Positions 26,448 to 35,562 of a stretch of 42,316 bases of DNA are shown here, in pieces. The notes below the pieces were generated by a model. That model was not told where the DNA came from. It worked only from the letters and a program-made list of their open reading frames with translations, and made no database searches. How positions within the stretch are numbered: the stretch's first letter is position 1; each line of letters begins with the position of its first letter. Source of the DNA: JANXDG01 sp964561135 (lineage in GTDB: Bacteria; Elusimicrobiota; Endomicrobiia; DTEH01); the NCBI GenBank assembly GCA_964561135.1, contig CAZLOB010000052.1, forward strand, positions 1 through 42,316. Direction: 5' to 3'. The position numbers were made by a program, and so were the translations under genes.

Positions 26448-26939
26448 ATGACATCTATACCAAAAAATTCATTCACAAAAGTTAACTCTGAATGTTTAGA
26501 ATTTTTAAATTTATCAAAAAATGATGTTGTGAAATGTTCTGTTAAAGAATTTTTAAACTATGAATATCCACCAGTTAAAATTGACTTTAAAATTTGGCAG
26601 ATGTTAAAAGATTTTTATAAAGGTCAAGAGGTTAACATAAAACTACTCAATAAAAACTTAAAAGATTTGCTTGATGAAACTAATAAAAATTTTAGTGAAA
26701 TAATACCTTTATCACCTTATTGTAGTGGATTTTTAAATGATAAAGCAATTATAAAAGCTAACATCATACAAGCACCTTTTTTGATCTCACTAAACATTAT
26801 TCTTCGTTCAACGAATTATGTGTTTATGCCATACAGAGAAATATGTGTTTTAAAAGAAAACCTTGATAAAGTTTTGTATTCAAGAGATTTAAAACTTCTT
26901 TCGGAGGTTAAAAAATACAATGAACAACAAGGATATTAA
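26448..26939 (+). CDS. Hypothetical protein of the MoxR-VWA operon
   Basis: 163 residues that I do not recognise. No signal peptide, membrane segment or cysteine cluster is seen. The composition is lysine- and asparagine-rich with mixed alpha/beta pattern. NYEYPPVKIDFKIWQMLKDF and SPYCSGFLNDKAIIKANIIQAPFLISL are the most ordered-looking parts. It begins one base after the ATPase stop and overlaps the next gene by 20 bases, so it is part of the operon and was probably kept for a reason. An adaptor between ATPase and VWA protein is one possibility, but there is no direct evidence. Confidence 0.7.
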   Translation: MTSIPKNSFTKVNSECLEFLNLSKNDVVKCSVKEFLNYEYPPVKIDFKIWQMLKDFYKGQEVNIKLLNKNLKDLLDETNKNFSEIIPLSPYCSGFLNDKAIIKANIIQAPFLISLNIILRSTNYVFMPYREICVLKENLDKVLYSRDLKLLSEVKKYNEQQGY

Positions 26940-28344
26940 AACACTAAACGAATTAAAAAAGAAAATTTTGGAGTCAATACCTAAAGACGATATAGCTTTT
27001 GAAAAATTTATTTTGTTGGCAGAAATTAGATTTGATAAAGATGTAAGGTCAGCAACAATTGCTGGTGTTGACCGTCATGTGTTGTTATTGAACAAAAATT
27101 TTTTAGATAAATACTGCAATGATATACACCATCTTATATTTGTAATATATCACGAGATTTATCATATTATTTTCAGCCATTTTTGGATTAAAATAGACGA
27201 AGATGAATTTATTAAAAACATTGTTTTTGACGCAATAATAAACGCATATCTTACAAAAAAATTTAATGATAAAAAATATTATTCAATACTTGAAAATCTA
27301 TACTCAACTGACAACCTTCCTGAATGTATTCTTAGACCACCTTCAGGATATAAAGATGAAGTTATATTATCAAAAAAACTTACAGATGATATTAACTGGT
27401 TAATAGAAAAACTTTATTTAAGTTATGAAGGGCCTTCTTATATGGAAATTATAGATGTTCTAAAAAGACATATTGTAGAAGAGGTAGTACCAAAGGTGTT
27501 ATTGCTTGGTGAACATCCATTAAAAATTGAATATAAAACAAATTCAAAAGGGGTTTTATCTGATAAAATCATATCAGATAAAATTATGAAAGAAATTAAA
27601 GAAATTTTTGAGCAAGGTTTCTCAGAGAGAAATAATGACAGTAAAGATATAAATGCTAGAAATGAGAAAAAAGAAAATGAAGATAAATTTTATAGCCATA
27701 TTCAAAACTATGAAGAAATAATTATTAATTTTGAGAAACATGAAAAACAAGCTATAAAAACTATACAACAAGCAATAAGAAATTTGTTGGTTTATGATAC
27801 CAAAGGACATCCGTTTTTATCTATTGGTGATAGTATTGTTGAAAGCAAAAACGTTTATCCAGATTTTTACAAACGTTCAGTATTTATAAAAGAATCCTTA
27901 GGTTTGGATATTATCTATTATGATTCTGATAAACATATATATTTGTTAGCAGAATTAAATCAAAAAGCAAATGTTTATGTTGATGTAAGTGGCAGTATAG
28001 AAGAATACTATGAAACTTTATATGCTGCGTTGTCTCCTTTTGTTAAAACAAAAAAAATAAAAGTTTATATTTGGAGTACAGATGTTAAAGAAATTAAAGT
28101 AAAAGATTTCTTAAAAGGAAAAATATTTACATTCCAAGGTACAGATATAAGTTGTGTTTTAAAACATATACTTGAGAACAAAATCTACAAAAGTTTAATC
28201 ATTACTGATGGTATTTTTTCAAAACCAAAAAATACTTTACTTAATTCTTTAAGTGGGAAGTATACAATATATACCATCCTTACGCCTGATGGCGAAGATA
28301 AAATTATAAAAAGTTTTTCCAGAAAAATTTTTTATTTACCATAA
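26920..28344 (+). CDS. Zincin-like/VWA-like protein (DUF2201 type)
   Basis: Two-domain protein. The N-terminal metallopeptidase-like domain (about 1-200) has HEIYH at residues 78-82 and a third His at 87 (IIFSHFW). A lysine- and glutamate-rich linker covers about 225-285. The C-terminal VWA-like domain has the MIDAS start VDVSGSI near 354-360 and IITDGIF near 427. This is the architecture of the DUF2201 family, normally encoded beside MoxR ATPases. Peptidase activity has not been shown for the family as far as I know. GGAGG lies 13 bases before the ATG, inside the preceding gene. The MetK-like gene follows after six bases. Confidence 0.85.
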   Translation: MNNKDIKTLNELKKKILESIPKDDIAFEKFILLAEIRFDKDVRSATIAGVDRHVLLLNKNFLDKYCNDIHHLIFVIYHEIYHIIFSHFWIKIDEDEFIKNIVFDAIINAYLTKKFNDKKYYSILENLYSTDNLPECILRPPSGYKDEVILSKKLTDDINWLIEKLYLSYEGPSYMEIIDVLKRHIVEEVVPKVLLLGEHPLKIEYKTNSKGVLSDKIISDKIMKEIKEIFEQGFSERNNDSKDINARNEKKENEDKFYSHIQNYEEIIINFEKHEKQAIKTIQQAIRNLLVYDTKGHPFLSIGDSIVESKNVYPDFYKRSVFIKESLGLDIIYYDSDKHIYLLAELNQKANVYVDVSGSIEEYYETLYAALSPFVKTKKIKVYIWSTDVKEIKVKDFLKGKIFTFQGTDISCVLKHILENKIYKSLIITDGIFSKPKNTLLNSLSGKYTIYTILTPDGEDKIIKSFSRKIFYLP

Positions 28345-28350
28345 ATTAAT

Positions 28351-29393
28351 ATGAATGGAATAAATTACTCAGAATTTGTATTACCAGGACATCCTGACAA
28401 AATCTGTGATGTGATTGCAGACACTTTTGTACAAGAAGCAATGAATCGTGATCCTTTGTCATTTTGTGGAGTAGAAGTTGCAATACATATAAATAACATA
28501 TTTTTATGTGGAAAAATAGAAACAAGAAAAATACAAACTTTTGATGTATTAAAAATTGTACAAAAAGGACTTAAGAAAGTAGGTTATGATATAAACAATT
28601 TCAAGATTATAAATAATCTTATAATGAAACCAATTACAGAAATAGAAAGAATACTACATTTTTTAAGTAATGATCAAAGTATCACTGTTGGCTATGCAGA
28701 AAATAGCCCACAAACAAATTATATACCAACTCCACATTATGTTGCATATTTAATTTCAAAATCAATTTTTGATAAAGTTATAAAAACTAATGATAAATTT
28801 CATACCGATGGTAAAGTGCTTGTTATAATAGAAAACAACAAAGTAAAATTGATTAATATATCGTTAAGCCATAAGAAAGGAATTGCTAGAAAAAAATTAT
28901 TAACTTTATTTCTGACATTGTTGATAAAGTTTTAAAAGAAATCGAAATTAAAACTGAGAAGAGATTTTTAAAAATTAATATGATGGGAGATTTTTCTCGT
29001 TATGGACCATATTCTGACTCAGGACTTACTGGTAAAAAAACGGTTATGGATTTTTATGGTCCTTCTGTAGCGATTGGTGGTGGAGGATTAAGTGGGAAAG
29101 GTCCTAATATAGTTGACAGATTTGGTGCTATTTTTGCAAGAAAACTTGCCTTGGATTATCTTTTTTTAGAAAAAGCAAACAAAGTTTTAGTATATATAGT
29201 TTTTCTTCCAGCAATTTCAAAACCAATAGAAGCCACTGTTATCATTGACAATAACAAAACTTTTAAGCTTACATTTGAAAGCTATGCAATTGAAAAAAAT
29301 TTTAAAAAACTCAATCTCTCAAAACTTAATTTTATAGATTGTGCTATGTGGGGACATTTCACAAGACCATTTGATAAAATTTATTTATTTTAA
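28351..29393 (+). CDS. Divergent S-adenosylmethionine synthetase-like protein, split by -1 frame change
   Basis: Frame one (28351-28935) has the MetK N-terminal part: GHPDKICD, the E42-like Glu in GVEVAIHI, and TDGKV. The second part (GPYSDSGLTGKK, GGGGLSGKGPNIVDR, WGHFTRP) is in the -1 frame. Slipping at seven A's (28890-28896) joins them into 347 residues with no missing segment (KKIINFISDIVDKVLKEIE bridges them). It is shorter than the usual 380-400. The flexible QSPDI loop is missing, the E55 position appears to be Lys (CGKIET), and the K269 position is Ile (GPNIVD). It may therefore be a MetK relative with another reaction, a decayed gene or a programmed frameshift product. It is the last gene of the riboswitch operon. 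Confidence 0.75.
28876..28896 (+). other. Candidate -1 slippage site in metK-like gene
   Basis: The frame-zero codons AGA AAA AAA place the heptamer A-AAA-AAA (28890-28896), a classical -1 slippery sequence. AAAGGA (28876-28881) lies eight bases upstream, as the SD-like stimulator does in dnaX. I see no strong downstream hairpin. A homopolymer error in the assembly would look the same. Confidence 0.45.
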
Positions 29394-29506
29394 GCAATTT
29401 AATAAAAAGTAGATAAGATTGTTTTTTTCTGATAAAAATATTGCAATCGCAAATTAAATTTTGATAGTAAATTAAATAATATGATCGTTAGAATGGAGTG
29501 ATATAT

Positions 29507-30025
29507 ATGAAAAATAAAAAAATAAAACATAAAATTGAAGAACCTGTAGTTAAAGCAGTAACTTTTGATAAAAATCAAGTTAAAGTTTCGATCTTAGATG
29601 TTCCTGATAGACCAGGTGTTGCAGCAAAGATTTTTTCAGCATTAGCAAAGGAAAATATTAATGTTGACATGATAATACAATCAGCTGCACGCGGTAAAAA
29701 AAATGACATATCTTTTACTATTGCACACAATGATTTGAAAAAAACTGTGGAAGTTTTAGAACAGGTTAATAAAGAGTTAAATGCCGGTGGTGTAGTTTAT
29801 GAAGAAAACATGGCAAAGGTGTCTATTATAGGTATCGGTATGAGGAGCCATCCAGGTGTTGCAGCAAAAATGTTTGAAACTTTGGCAGAAAATAATATCA
29901 ATATAGAAATGATCTCAACTTCTGAAATAAAAATTTCCTGTATTATAAAAAAAGAACATATAGAGACAGCAGTGAAAGCTTTGCATAAAGCGTTTAGGTT
30001 AGATAAAAAACCTCTAAAGATATGA
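29507..30025 (+). CDS. Stand-alone aspartokinase-type ACT regulatory subunit
   Basis: Two ACT domains (about 28-90 and 107-170) in the aspartokinase C-terminal arrangement: VSILDVPDRPGVAAKIFSALA and VSIIGIGMRSHPGVAAKMFETLAENNINIEMISTSEIKISCII. The conserved lead-in EEPVVKAVTFDKNQ is also present. The catalytic kinase domain is absent: this is the equivalent of the beta subunit that Bacillus makes from an internal start in lysC, here as its own gene. ATG 29507 is preferred over GTG 29498 because GGAG sits eight bases before it. It should bind lysine, threonine or a related effector. The kinase gene must be elsewhere. It converges on the PBP1A gene with four bases between stops. Confidence 0.88.
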   Translation: MKNKKIKHKIEEPVVKAVTFDKNQVKVSILDVPDRPGVAAKIFSALAKENINVDMIIQSAARGKKNDISFTIAHNDLKKTVEVLEQVNKELNAGGVVYEENMAKVSIIGIGMRSHPGVAAKMFETLAENNINIEMISTSEIKISCIIKKEHIETAVKALHKAFRLDKKPLKI

Positions 30026-30029
30026 AAAA

Positions 30030-32144
30030 CTAAAATCCTGTATCTTCTTCTTCGGAGAGAGCCTCTTCAGATTCAACAGTTGTAGAATATATTTGTGGTT
30101 CTGTACCTTTTAAAAATGCTTCTTTATAAACTTTTTTTGAATTTGGACCTGCAAGCAACCCTGTGTTTGCGTCTATTAGTGCTTCTACTATATTTTCGGG
30201 TTTTTCAAAATCTTTGTTAGGATAACTAGCTACTGCAAGTTTCATATAATCTGTCCAAATAGGGCAAGCAAGTTTTCCACCAGTTGCGTCCTTACCTAAA
30301 GATTTCTTTATATCAAAACCTATCCATACACCACAAATTACATCTGGTGTATAACCAATAAACCATGCATCGGTACAATTGTTAGTAGTTCCAGTTTTAC
30401 CTGCACAAATTTTACCTAAGTTTAATGCATATTTGCCAGTACCATTTTTTACTACTCCTTTAAGTAAATTTGTTATTAAATACGCACTTTCATTAGAAAG
30501 AACTATTGTTTCTTTTGGAAAATAAGATTTTAATAAATTACCAAATTTGTCTCTTATTTCTAAAATCCCATATGGTTCAACTTTGATGCCATTGTTCGCG
30601 AAAACATTAAACGCACTGACAAGTTCTATAGGTATAACTTCTGAGGCACCAAGAGATAATGAATATGTGTTAGTAAGTGGTGTTGTGATACCCAATTTTC
30701 TTGCATAATTTATTATTAAATCAGGTCCCAATTCCATTGTCAATCTTATTGCACAGGAATTTAAAGAAAGTTCTAATGCACGACGTAAAGTCACTTTACC
30801 GTAATATCTGTTTTTATAATTTTCTGGTACCCAAATTTTATTTTTTTCTTTGAGTTTATCCAATTTTGATACAAAATCAGTATAGTCTAATACACCTATT
30901 TTTTCAAGTTTTGAATAGTCAAGTTGCGAATAATCTGTTGTTGTAGCTAAAAGTTCCCAGTCAACACCATTGTTGTAAAAAATCAAAGGGGTATCATCTA
31001 TAATAGAAGCAGCTGTAAATCCGTGTTCTAATGCAGCAAGGAATATAATTGGTTTAAATGCAGAACCTGGTTGTCGTAAAGCTTGTGTTACACGGTTAAA
31101 CTGTGTTTTTTTATAATCCCTACCGCCTACCATTGTCAGAATTTGTCCTGTTCTTACTTCCATTGAAATCAATGCTACTTGTACAGGTTCAGTAGATTTT
31201 GTCATTTTATCAATTTTACTGAGACGTTGTTCAATGATAACTTCTGCGTGTTTCTGTAAGTTTAAATCAAGAGTTGTTCTAATGATTAATCCGCCTGTAT
31301 AAAGTACTTCAGAAGGAAATTCAGTTTCTAATTGTTCACGAATATATTCAATAAAATAAGGTGCAGTAACCGAAGGTATCCTATAATAACCTACTATTAA
31401 CGGTTCGGAAATTGCTTGCTCATATTCTTCTTTAGAAATATAGCCTAACTTTAGCATTCTTTTCAATACAAGATTCCTTCGTTTTATTGCACGATCATAG
31501 TTCTTTATTGGCGAATAATAAGAGGGAGATTTTATAAGTCCTGCAAGCATTGCTGATTCTGCTAAAGTTAATTCATAAGCATTTTTTGAAAAATAGATTC
31601 TTGCAGCTTGTTGTACACCATATGCTCCTCTGCCAAAATATACTTGATTCAAATACATTTCTAAAATTTCGTTTTTTGACAAATTATGTTCCAACTTTAT
31701 TGCTAAAAAGAATTCTTTAAGCTTACGTTTTAAAGTACGTTTTTGTGTAAGGAACGAAATTTTGGCAAGTTGTTGGGTTATTGTTGAACCACCGCTAATT
31801 ACCTTTCGTTTAAGAATATTATCAATAGCAGCTTTTAATATTCTTTTTGGATTTATGCCCCAATGACGATAAAAAGTATGGTCTTCAATCGCTAATACTG
31901 CGAGTTTGAGATGATCAGGTATATCTTTAAATTCTATCCATGTACGTTTTTCAGTAAACAGTTCTGTTATAAGTTCACCATTACGGTCAAGAATTTTTGT
32001 TGATAAAACAGGAGTGAAGTTTCTTAGTTCGTCTTCTGAAGGTAATTCTGCAATAAGTTGTAATATATAAAAAGATAGATATATAATAGATAGATATATA
32101 ATTAGAATGCTCGAGATAAAAATTGCAATTTTAAGTTTTTTCAT
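30030..32144 (-). CDS. mrcA: Class A penicillin-binding protein 1A
   Basis: Bifunctional peptidoglycan synthase anchored in the inner membrane (helix at about 7-30). The GT51 domain has catalytic E87 in AIEDHTFYRHWG, GGSTITQQLAK and EMYLNQVYFGRGAYGVQ. The transpeptidase has the nucleophile S361-x-x-K364 (RQPGSAFKP), SLNSCAI and KTGTTNNCTDAWF. C-terminal residues GLLAGPNS and an acidic tail follow. The length is 704, at the short end for the family, without a large OB insert. It is the only clearly intact minus-strand gene in the window and is divergent from the nucleotidyltransferase gene with an 80-base shared promoter region. Confidence 0.95.
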   Translation of the reverse strand: MKKLKIAIFISSILIIYLSIIYLSFYILQLIAELPSEDELRNFTPVLSTKILDRNGELITELFTEKRTWIEFKDIPDHLKLAVLAIEDHTFYRHWGINPKRILKAAIDNILKRKVISGGSTITQQLAKISFLTQKRTLKRKLKEFFLAIKLEHNLSKNEILEMYLNQVYFGRGAYGVQQAARIYFSKNAYELTLAESAMLAGLIKSPSYYSPIKNYDRAIKRRNLVLKRMLKLGYISKEEYEQAISEPLIVGYYRIPSVTAPYFIEYIREQLETEFPSEVLYTGGLIIRTTLDLNLQKHAEVIIEQRLSKIDKMTKSTEPVQVALISMEVRTGQILTMVGGRDYKKTQFNRVTQALRQPGSAFKPIIFLAALEHGFTAASIIDDTPLIFYNNGVDWELLATTTDYSQLDYSKLEKIGVLDYTDFVSKLDKLKEKNKIWVPENYKNRYYGKVTLRRALELSLNSCAIRLTMELGPDLIINYARKLGITTPLTNTYSLSLGASEVIPIELVSAFNVFANNGIKVEPYGILEIRDKFGNLLKSYFPKETIVLSNESAYLITNLLKGVVKNGTGKYALNLGKICAGKTGTTNNCTDAWFIGYTPDVICGVWIGFDIKKSLGKDATGGKLACPIWTDYMKLAVASYPNKDFEKPENIVEALIDANTGLLAGPNSKKVYKEAFLKGTEPQIYSTTVESEEALSEEEDTGF

Positions 32145-32161
32145 TTTAATTATTCAATTTA

Positions 32162-32190
32162 TTGATTTAACAAGTTTTATTTTATATATA
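32162..32190 (+). promoter_or_regulatory. Probable promoter of the nucleotidyltransferase cluster
   Basis: TTGATT (32162-32167), 17-base spacer, TATATA (32185-32190), in the divergent 80-base gap. The SD AAAGGAG follows before the ATG at 32225. A -35 with two mismatches makes it plausible but not certain. Confidence 0.5.
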
Positions 32191-32224
32191 AAAAGATAAA
32201 AAATTTCAACAAAAGGAGCAAGAT

Positions 32225-34744
32225 ATGCAGGCAGTAATTATGGCAGGTGGCTTCGGGACAAGGTTACGTCCGTTAACAAGTATTATACCAAAACCAATGG
32301 TTCCTGTTGCAAACAAACCTATGATGGAACATGTTGTTAGGTTATTAAAAAAGTATAGGGTTGACGAATTAATTGTTCTGCTTTTTTATCAACACGAATA
32401 CATAACCAAATATTTTGGTAATGGAGAAAAGTTTGGTGTAAAGATATGGTATATTTTACCTGATGGCGATTATGGTACCTGTGGATCTGTAAGTTTTGCA
32501 AAAGATTATATTAAAGAAGAAAATTTTGTTGTTATCTCTGCTGATATAATAACAGATTTTGACTTACAAAAAATGATCGATTTTCATGTACAGAAAAACT
32601 CATTAGTAACAATAGGATTAACAAGTGTTGAAAATCCTTTAGGATATGGTATCGTGATTTATGACGAAGAGTTTAGAATAAAAAAATTTTTAGAGAAACC
32701 TACTTGGGGTGAGGTTTTCTCAGATAAAGTAAATACAGGTATATATATATTGAATAAAAAAGTTTTTGATTATATTCCACAAAAAACTTTTTATGATTTT
32801 TCAAAAGATTTGTTTCCGCGACTTCTTTTAGAAAACTTACCAGTTTATGCCTGTGTATTAGACGGATATTGGAAAGATGTTGGTACTTTACAAGAATATA
32901 GGTTTTGTCATTATGATGTGTTAGAAAAAAAAGTAGATTTGTATGTTGAAGGGAAACAACTGGACTATAACGGTAACAAAATTGTAGTTGGTGAAAATGT
33001 AACCATAGAGGAAGGATTTAAATGTGACAGTTTGGTAATTATTGGGAAAAATACTAAAATTGGTAAAAATGTTAACATAAACCGTTCTGTTATTGGGGAC
33101 AATTGCGTGATAGGTGATGATTGTGTTATCTTTAATAGCGTGATTATGAACGAAGTAATTATAGGCAAAAATGTCTCTATAAAAGAAAGTATAGTAGCGG
33201 AAAGAAGTAAACTTGCAAATAACGTTGTAGTTGAAGTTAACAGCGTTATAGGAGAAGAATGTGTAATACAAGAAAATGCGCATATTAAAGCAAATGTTAA
33301 GATATGGCCTAAAAAAATTGTTGAAGAAGGAGCTACTGTTTCTACAAGTTTGATTTGGCAAGAAAAATGGTCAAAAATGTTGTTTGGTTCAACTGGTGTG
33401 ACAGGGTTACTAAATTCTGAAATATCGCCAGAGTTTGCATGTAAACTTGGTGCTGCGTTCGGCAGTTTGTTAGGGAAAGGGAAAACTGTGATTACTTCTC
33501 GTGATGCACATAAAGCGTCAAGAATGATTAAACGTAGTATGATCTCTGGTTTACTTTCGAGCGGTGTCAAAGTAGGAGATTTACGTGCCGCACCTATACC
33601 TGTGGTTAGATACGAAGTTGCAAAAGAAAATGCTGATGGTGGTTTGCATGTAAGGTTGTCACCAAATAATCCAAATGTGATCGAGATAAAATTTTTTGAT
33701 AAAAATGGAAATGATATTTCTGTTGCACAAGAAAAAAGTATTGAACAACTGTTTTTACGAGAAGATTTTCCACGAGCTTCTTTGGAAGAAGTAGGAGAAA
33801 TTATTTTACCACCAAGAGCGTATGAATATTACCGTGATGGATATCTAAAATCGCTTGATATAGAGTCAATTAGAAAAGCAAAACTTAAAATAGTAATTGA
33901 TTATTCATATTCTACTGCTGTAAACATTTTCCCTTCTATTTTAGGTGAACTAGGGATAGAAGTGATTTCATTGAACGCATTTGTTGATAGTTCAAAAATA
34001 GTGCGGTCTGAAAGTCAACTGAAATATGCGTTGGAACAGTTGTCAAATATAGTTACCACTTTAGATGCTGATATCGGTTTTATGTTAGACAATAGTGCCG
34101 AACGAATTTATATTGTTGATGATAAAGGTAAAATTCTTGAACCACAGTTGTCATCTATGATTGTTTTATTATTAGTATTGAATTCTATTATGGAAGAAAA
34201 ATGTAAAATTGTTGTACCTGTTTATATTTCAAATGTGGTTAAAGAAGTTGTGAAGATGTCACATAAGAATGTTGAAATTGTATGGAGTAAAACATTGCCT
34301 AGATATCTAAGAGAAGAAGCACAAAAAACAAATGTGAAATTTGTTGTTGATGCTTTAGGTGGGTATATATTTCCAGAGTTTCAGCCAGCGTTCGATGGTA
34401 TGTTCGCTATCGGTAAAATAATAGAGTTACTCTCTCAACAAGAAACGAAAATTTCTCGTATCAAACGCGAGATACCAGATTTCAGTGTAGAACATTTGCG
34501 AATACCATGTGGATGGGAGAAAAAAGGATTTGTTATAAGAAAATTAATAGAAGAACATACAGAATGTAAGTTAGAATTGATTGATGGTGTAAAAATTTGG
34601 ATAAATGATACTGACTGGGTTTTAGTGTTGCCAGACCCTGACGAAGCGTTTGTTCATCTTTATGTTGAAGCTCAAAAAGAAAAAGATACTACAAAGTTAG
34701 TAAATGAATATTCTAAAAAACTTAATGAATGGATAAAAGAATGA
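32225..34744 (+). CDS. Sugar-1-phosphate nucleotidyltransferase / phosphomannomutase-like fusion
   Basis: Three modules. Residues 1-235 form the nucleotidyltransferase (MAGGFGTRLRPLTSIIPKPMVPV, with VNTGIYILN and DGYWKDVGT), probably making GDP-mannose or another NDP-sugar. About 250-370 is a left-handed beta-helix of hexapeptide repeats. From 385 there are phosphohexomutase domains (GSTGVTGLLN, TSRDAHKASRM). The mutase metal loop, normally DGDADR, reads DNSAER, and the phosphoserine loop TASHNP reads RLSPNNP, so mutase activity is doubtful. Fusions of this type are known in many bacteria. At 839 residues it is full length. It has its own promoter and SD and heads a cluster that runs through hemW. 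Confidence 0.9.
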   Translation: MQAVIMAGGFGTRLRPLTSIIPKPMVPVANKPMMEHVVRLLKKYRVDELIVLLFYQHEYITKYFGNGEKFGVKIWYILPDGDYGTCGSVSFAKDYIKEENFVVISADIITDFDLQKMIDFHVQKNSLVTIGLTSVENPLGYGIVIYDEEFRIKKFLEKPTWGEVFSDKVNTGIYILNKKVFDYIPQKTFYDFSKDLFPRLLLENLPVYACVLDGYWKDVGTLQEYRFCHYDVLEKKVDLYVEGKQLDYNGNKIVVGENVTIEEGFKCDSLVIIGKNTKIGKNVNINRSVIGDNCVIGDDCVIFNSVIMNEVIIGKNVSIKESIVAERSKLANNVVVEVNSVIGEECVIQENAHIKANVKIWPKKIVEEGATVSTSLIWQEKWSKMLFGSTGVTGLLNSEISPEFACKLGAAFGSLLGKGKTVITSRDAHKASRMIKRSMISGLLSSGVKVGDLRAAPIPVVRYEVAKENADGGLHVRLSPNNPNVIEIKFFDKNGNDISVAQEKSIEQLFLREDFPRASLEEVGEIILPPRAYEYYRDGYLKSLDIESIRKAKLKIVIDYSYSTAVNIFPSILGELGIEVISLNAFVDSSKIVRSESQLKYALEQLSNIVTTLDADIGFMLDNSAERIYIVDDKGKILEPQLSSMIVLLLVLNSIMEEKCKIVVPVYISNVVKEVVKMSHKNVEIVWSKTLPRYLREEAQKTNVKFVVDALGGYIFPEFQPAFDGMFAIGKIIELLSQQETKISRIKREIPDFSVEHLRIPCGWEKKGFVIRKLIEEHTECKLELIDGVKIWINDTDWVLVLPDPDEAFVHLYVEAQKEKDTTKLVNEYSKKLNEWIKE

Positions 34745-35052
34745 AATATATTATTGTTTTTGTAACTGTACCTAATAACAAATTTAAAAGAATCATAGAT
34801 CAACTGCTAACAAAAAAACTTGTTGCTTGTATCAATGTTATAAAAAATGTCAGTTCTTATTACTGGTGGGAAAATAAAATTTGCACAGATAAAGAATCGT
34901 TGTTGATAATAAAAACAAAAAAAGTTTTGTTTAAAAAACTATTGAATGAAATAAAAAAAGTTCATCCATATAAAGTACCAGAAATAATATCAATAAAAAT
35001 GAGTGAAGGAAATAAAGAATATCTTAATTGGATTGACTCTGTAACAATATGA
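34741..35052 (+). CDS. cutA: CutA-family divalent cation tolerance protein
   Basis: Small trimeric, ferredoxin-like CutA1 protein of 103 residues. Motifs are IIVFVTVPN, LVACINVIKNVSSYYWWENKI and the C-terminal HPYKVPEIISI and YLNWI. The role is not settled (copper tolerance was proposed). The start at 34741 gives the usual MKYIIVF beginning and overlaps the previous gene by ATGA. An upstream in-frame ATG at 34729 would add four residues and is less likely. It is coupled to def, again by ATGA. Confidence 0.93.
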   Translation: MKYIIVFVTVPNNKFKRIIDQLLTKKLVACINVIKNVSSYYWWENKICTDKESLLIIKTKKVLFKKLLNEIKKVHPYKVPEIISIKMSEGNKEYLNWIDSVTI

Positions 35053-35561
35053 GTGTATTAAAAATAGTTAAATATCCTTCAAAAATATTATTACAAAGTT
35101 TACCACCAGTTGAAAATTTTGATTCTGATCTTAAATATATTGTAAGGGACATGTTTGAGACTATGTATGCTTATAATGGTATTGGACTTGCAGCTAACCA
35201 AGTTGGAATAAATAAAAGGATTGTTGTGGTAGATGTTTCGTTAAAAGAAGAAAGAAAAGTTATGCCTATAGCTTTAGTTAATCCTGTAATTTTGAACTAT
35301 AGTAAAAAGAAACAACTAACTGAAGAAGGATGTCTGTCTTTTCCAGGATTTTTTGAGAAAGTACCAAGGTCTGTTTGTATAGAAGTAGAATATTATGATA
35401 TAAATGGTAGAAGACAAAGAATTATTGCAGAAGGATTGTTTGCTCGTGTACTACAACACGAAATTGATCATATAAACGGAATAACTTTTATCAAAAGGAT
35501 GAGTATTGATAAACAAGCAAAGTTTTATTTAATGTTTTATTTAGGAAAATACAAAGTTTAA
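35049..35561 (+). CDS. def: Peptide deformylase
   Basis: Fe/Zn enzyme that removes the N-formyl group from nascent proteins. The three motifs are complete: GIGLAANQVG, EEGCLSFPG (metal Cys) and QHEIDHINGITF (HExxH). Its 170 residues are normal. It is directly followed by fmt, which makes the formyl-Met-tRNA whose group Def later removes. The initiator tRNA it depends on is at 8175. Confidence 0.97.
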   Translation: MSVLKIVKYPSKILLQSLPPVENFDSDLKYIVRDMFETMYAYNGIGLAANQVGINKRIVVVDVSLKEERKVMPIALVNPVILNYSKKKQLTEEGCLSFPGFFEKVPRSVCIEVEYYDINGRRQRIIAEGLFARVLQHEIDHINGITFIKRMSIDKQAKFYLMFYLGKYKV

Positions 35562-35562
35562 A

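Noticed and set aside
32921..33570. Two long minus-strand frames within the nucleotidyltransferase fusion
   Set aside because: They are antisense to the repetitive hexapeptide region, whose regular codons keep other frames open. The proteins have no recognisable features.
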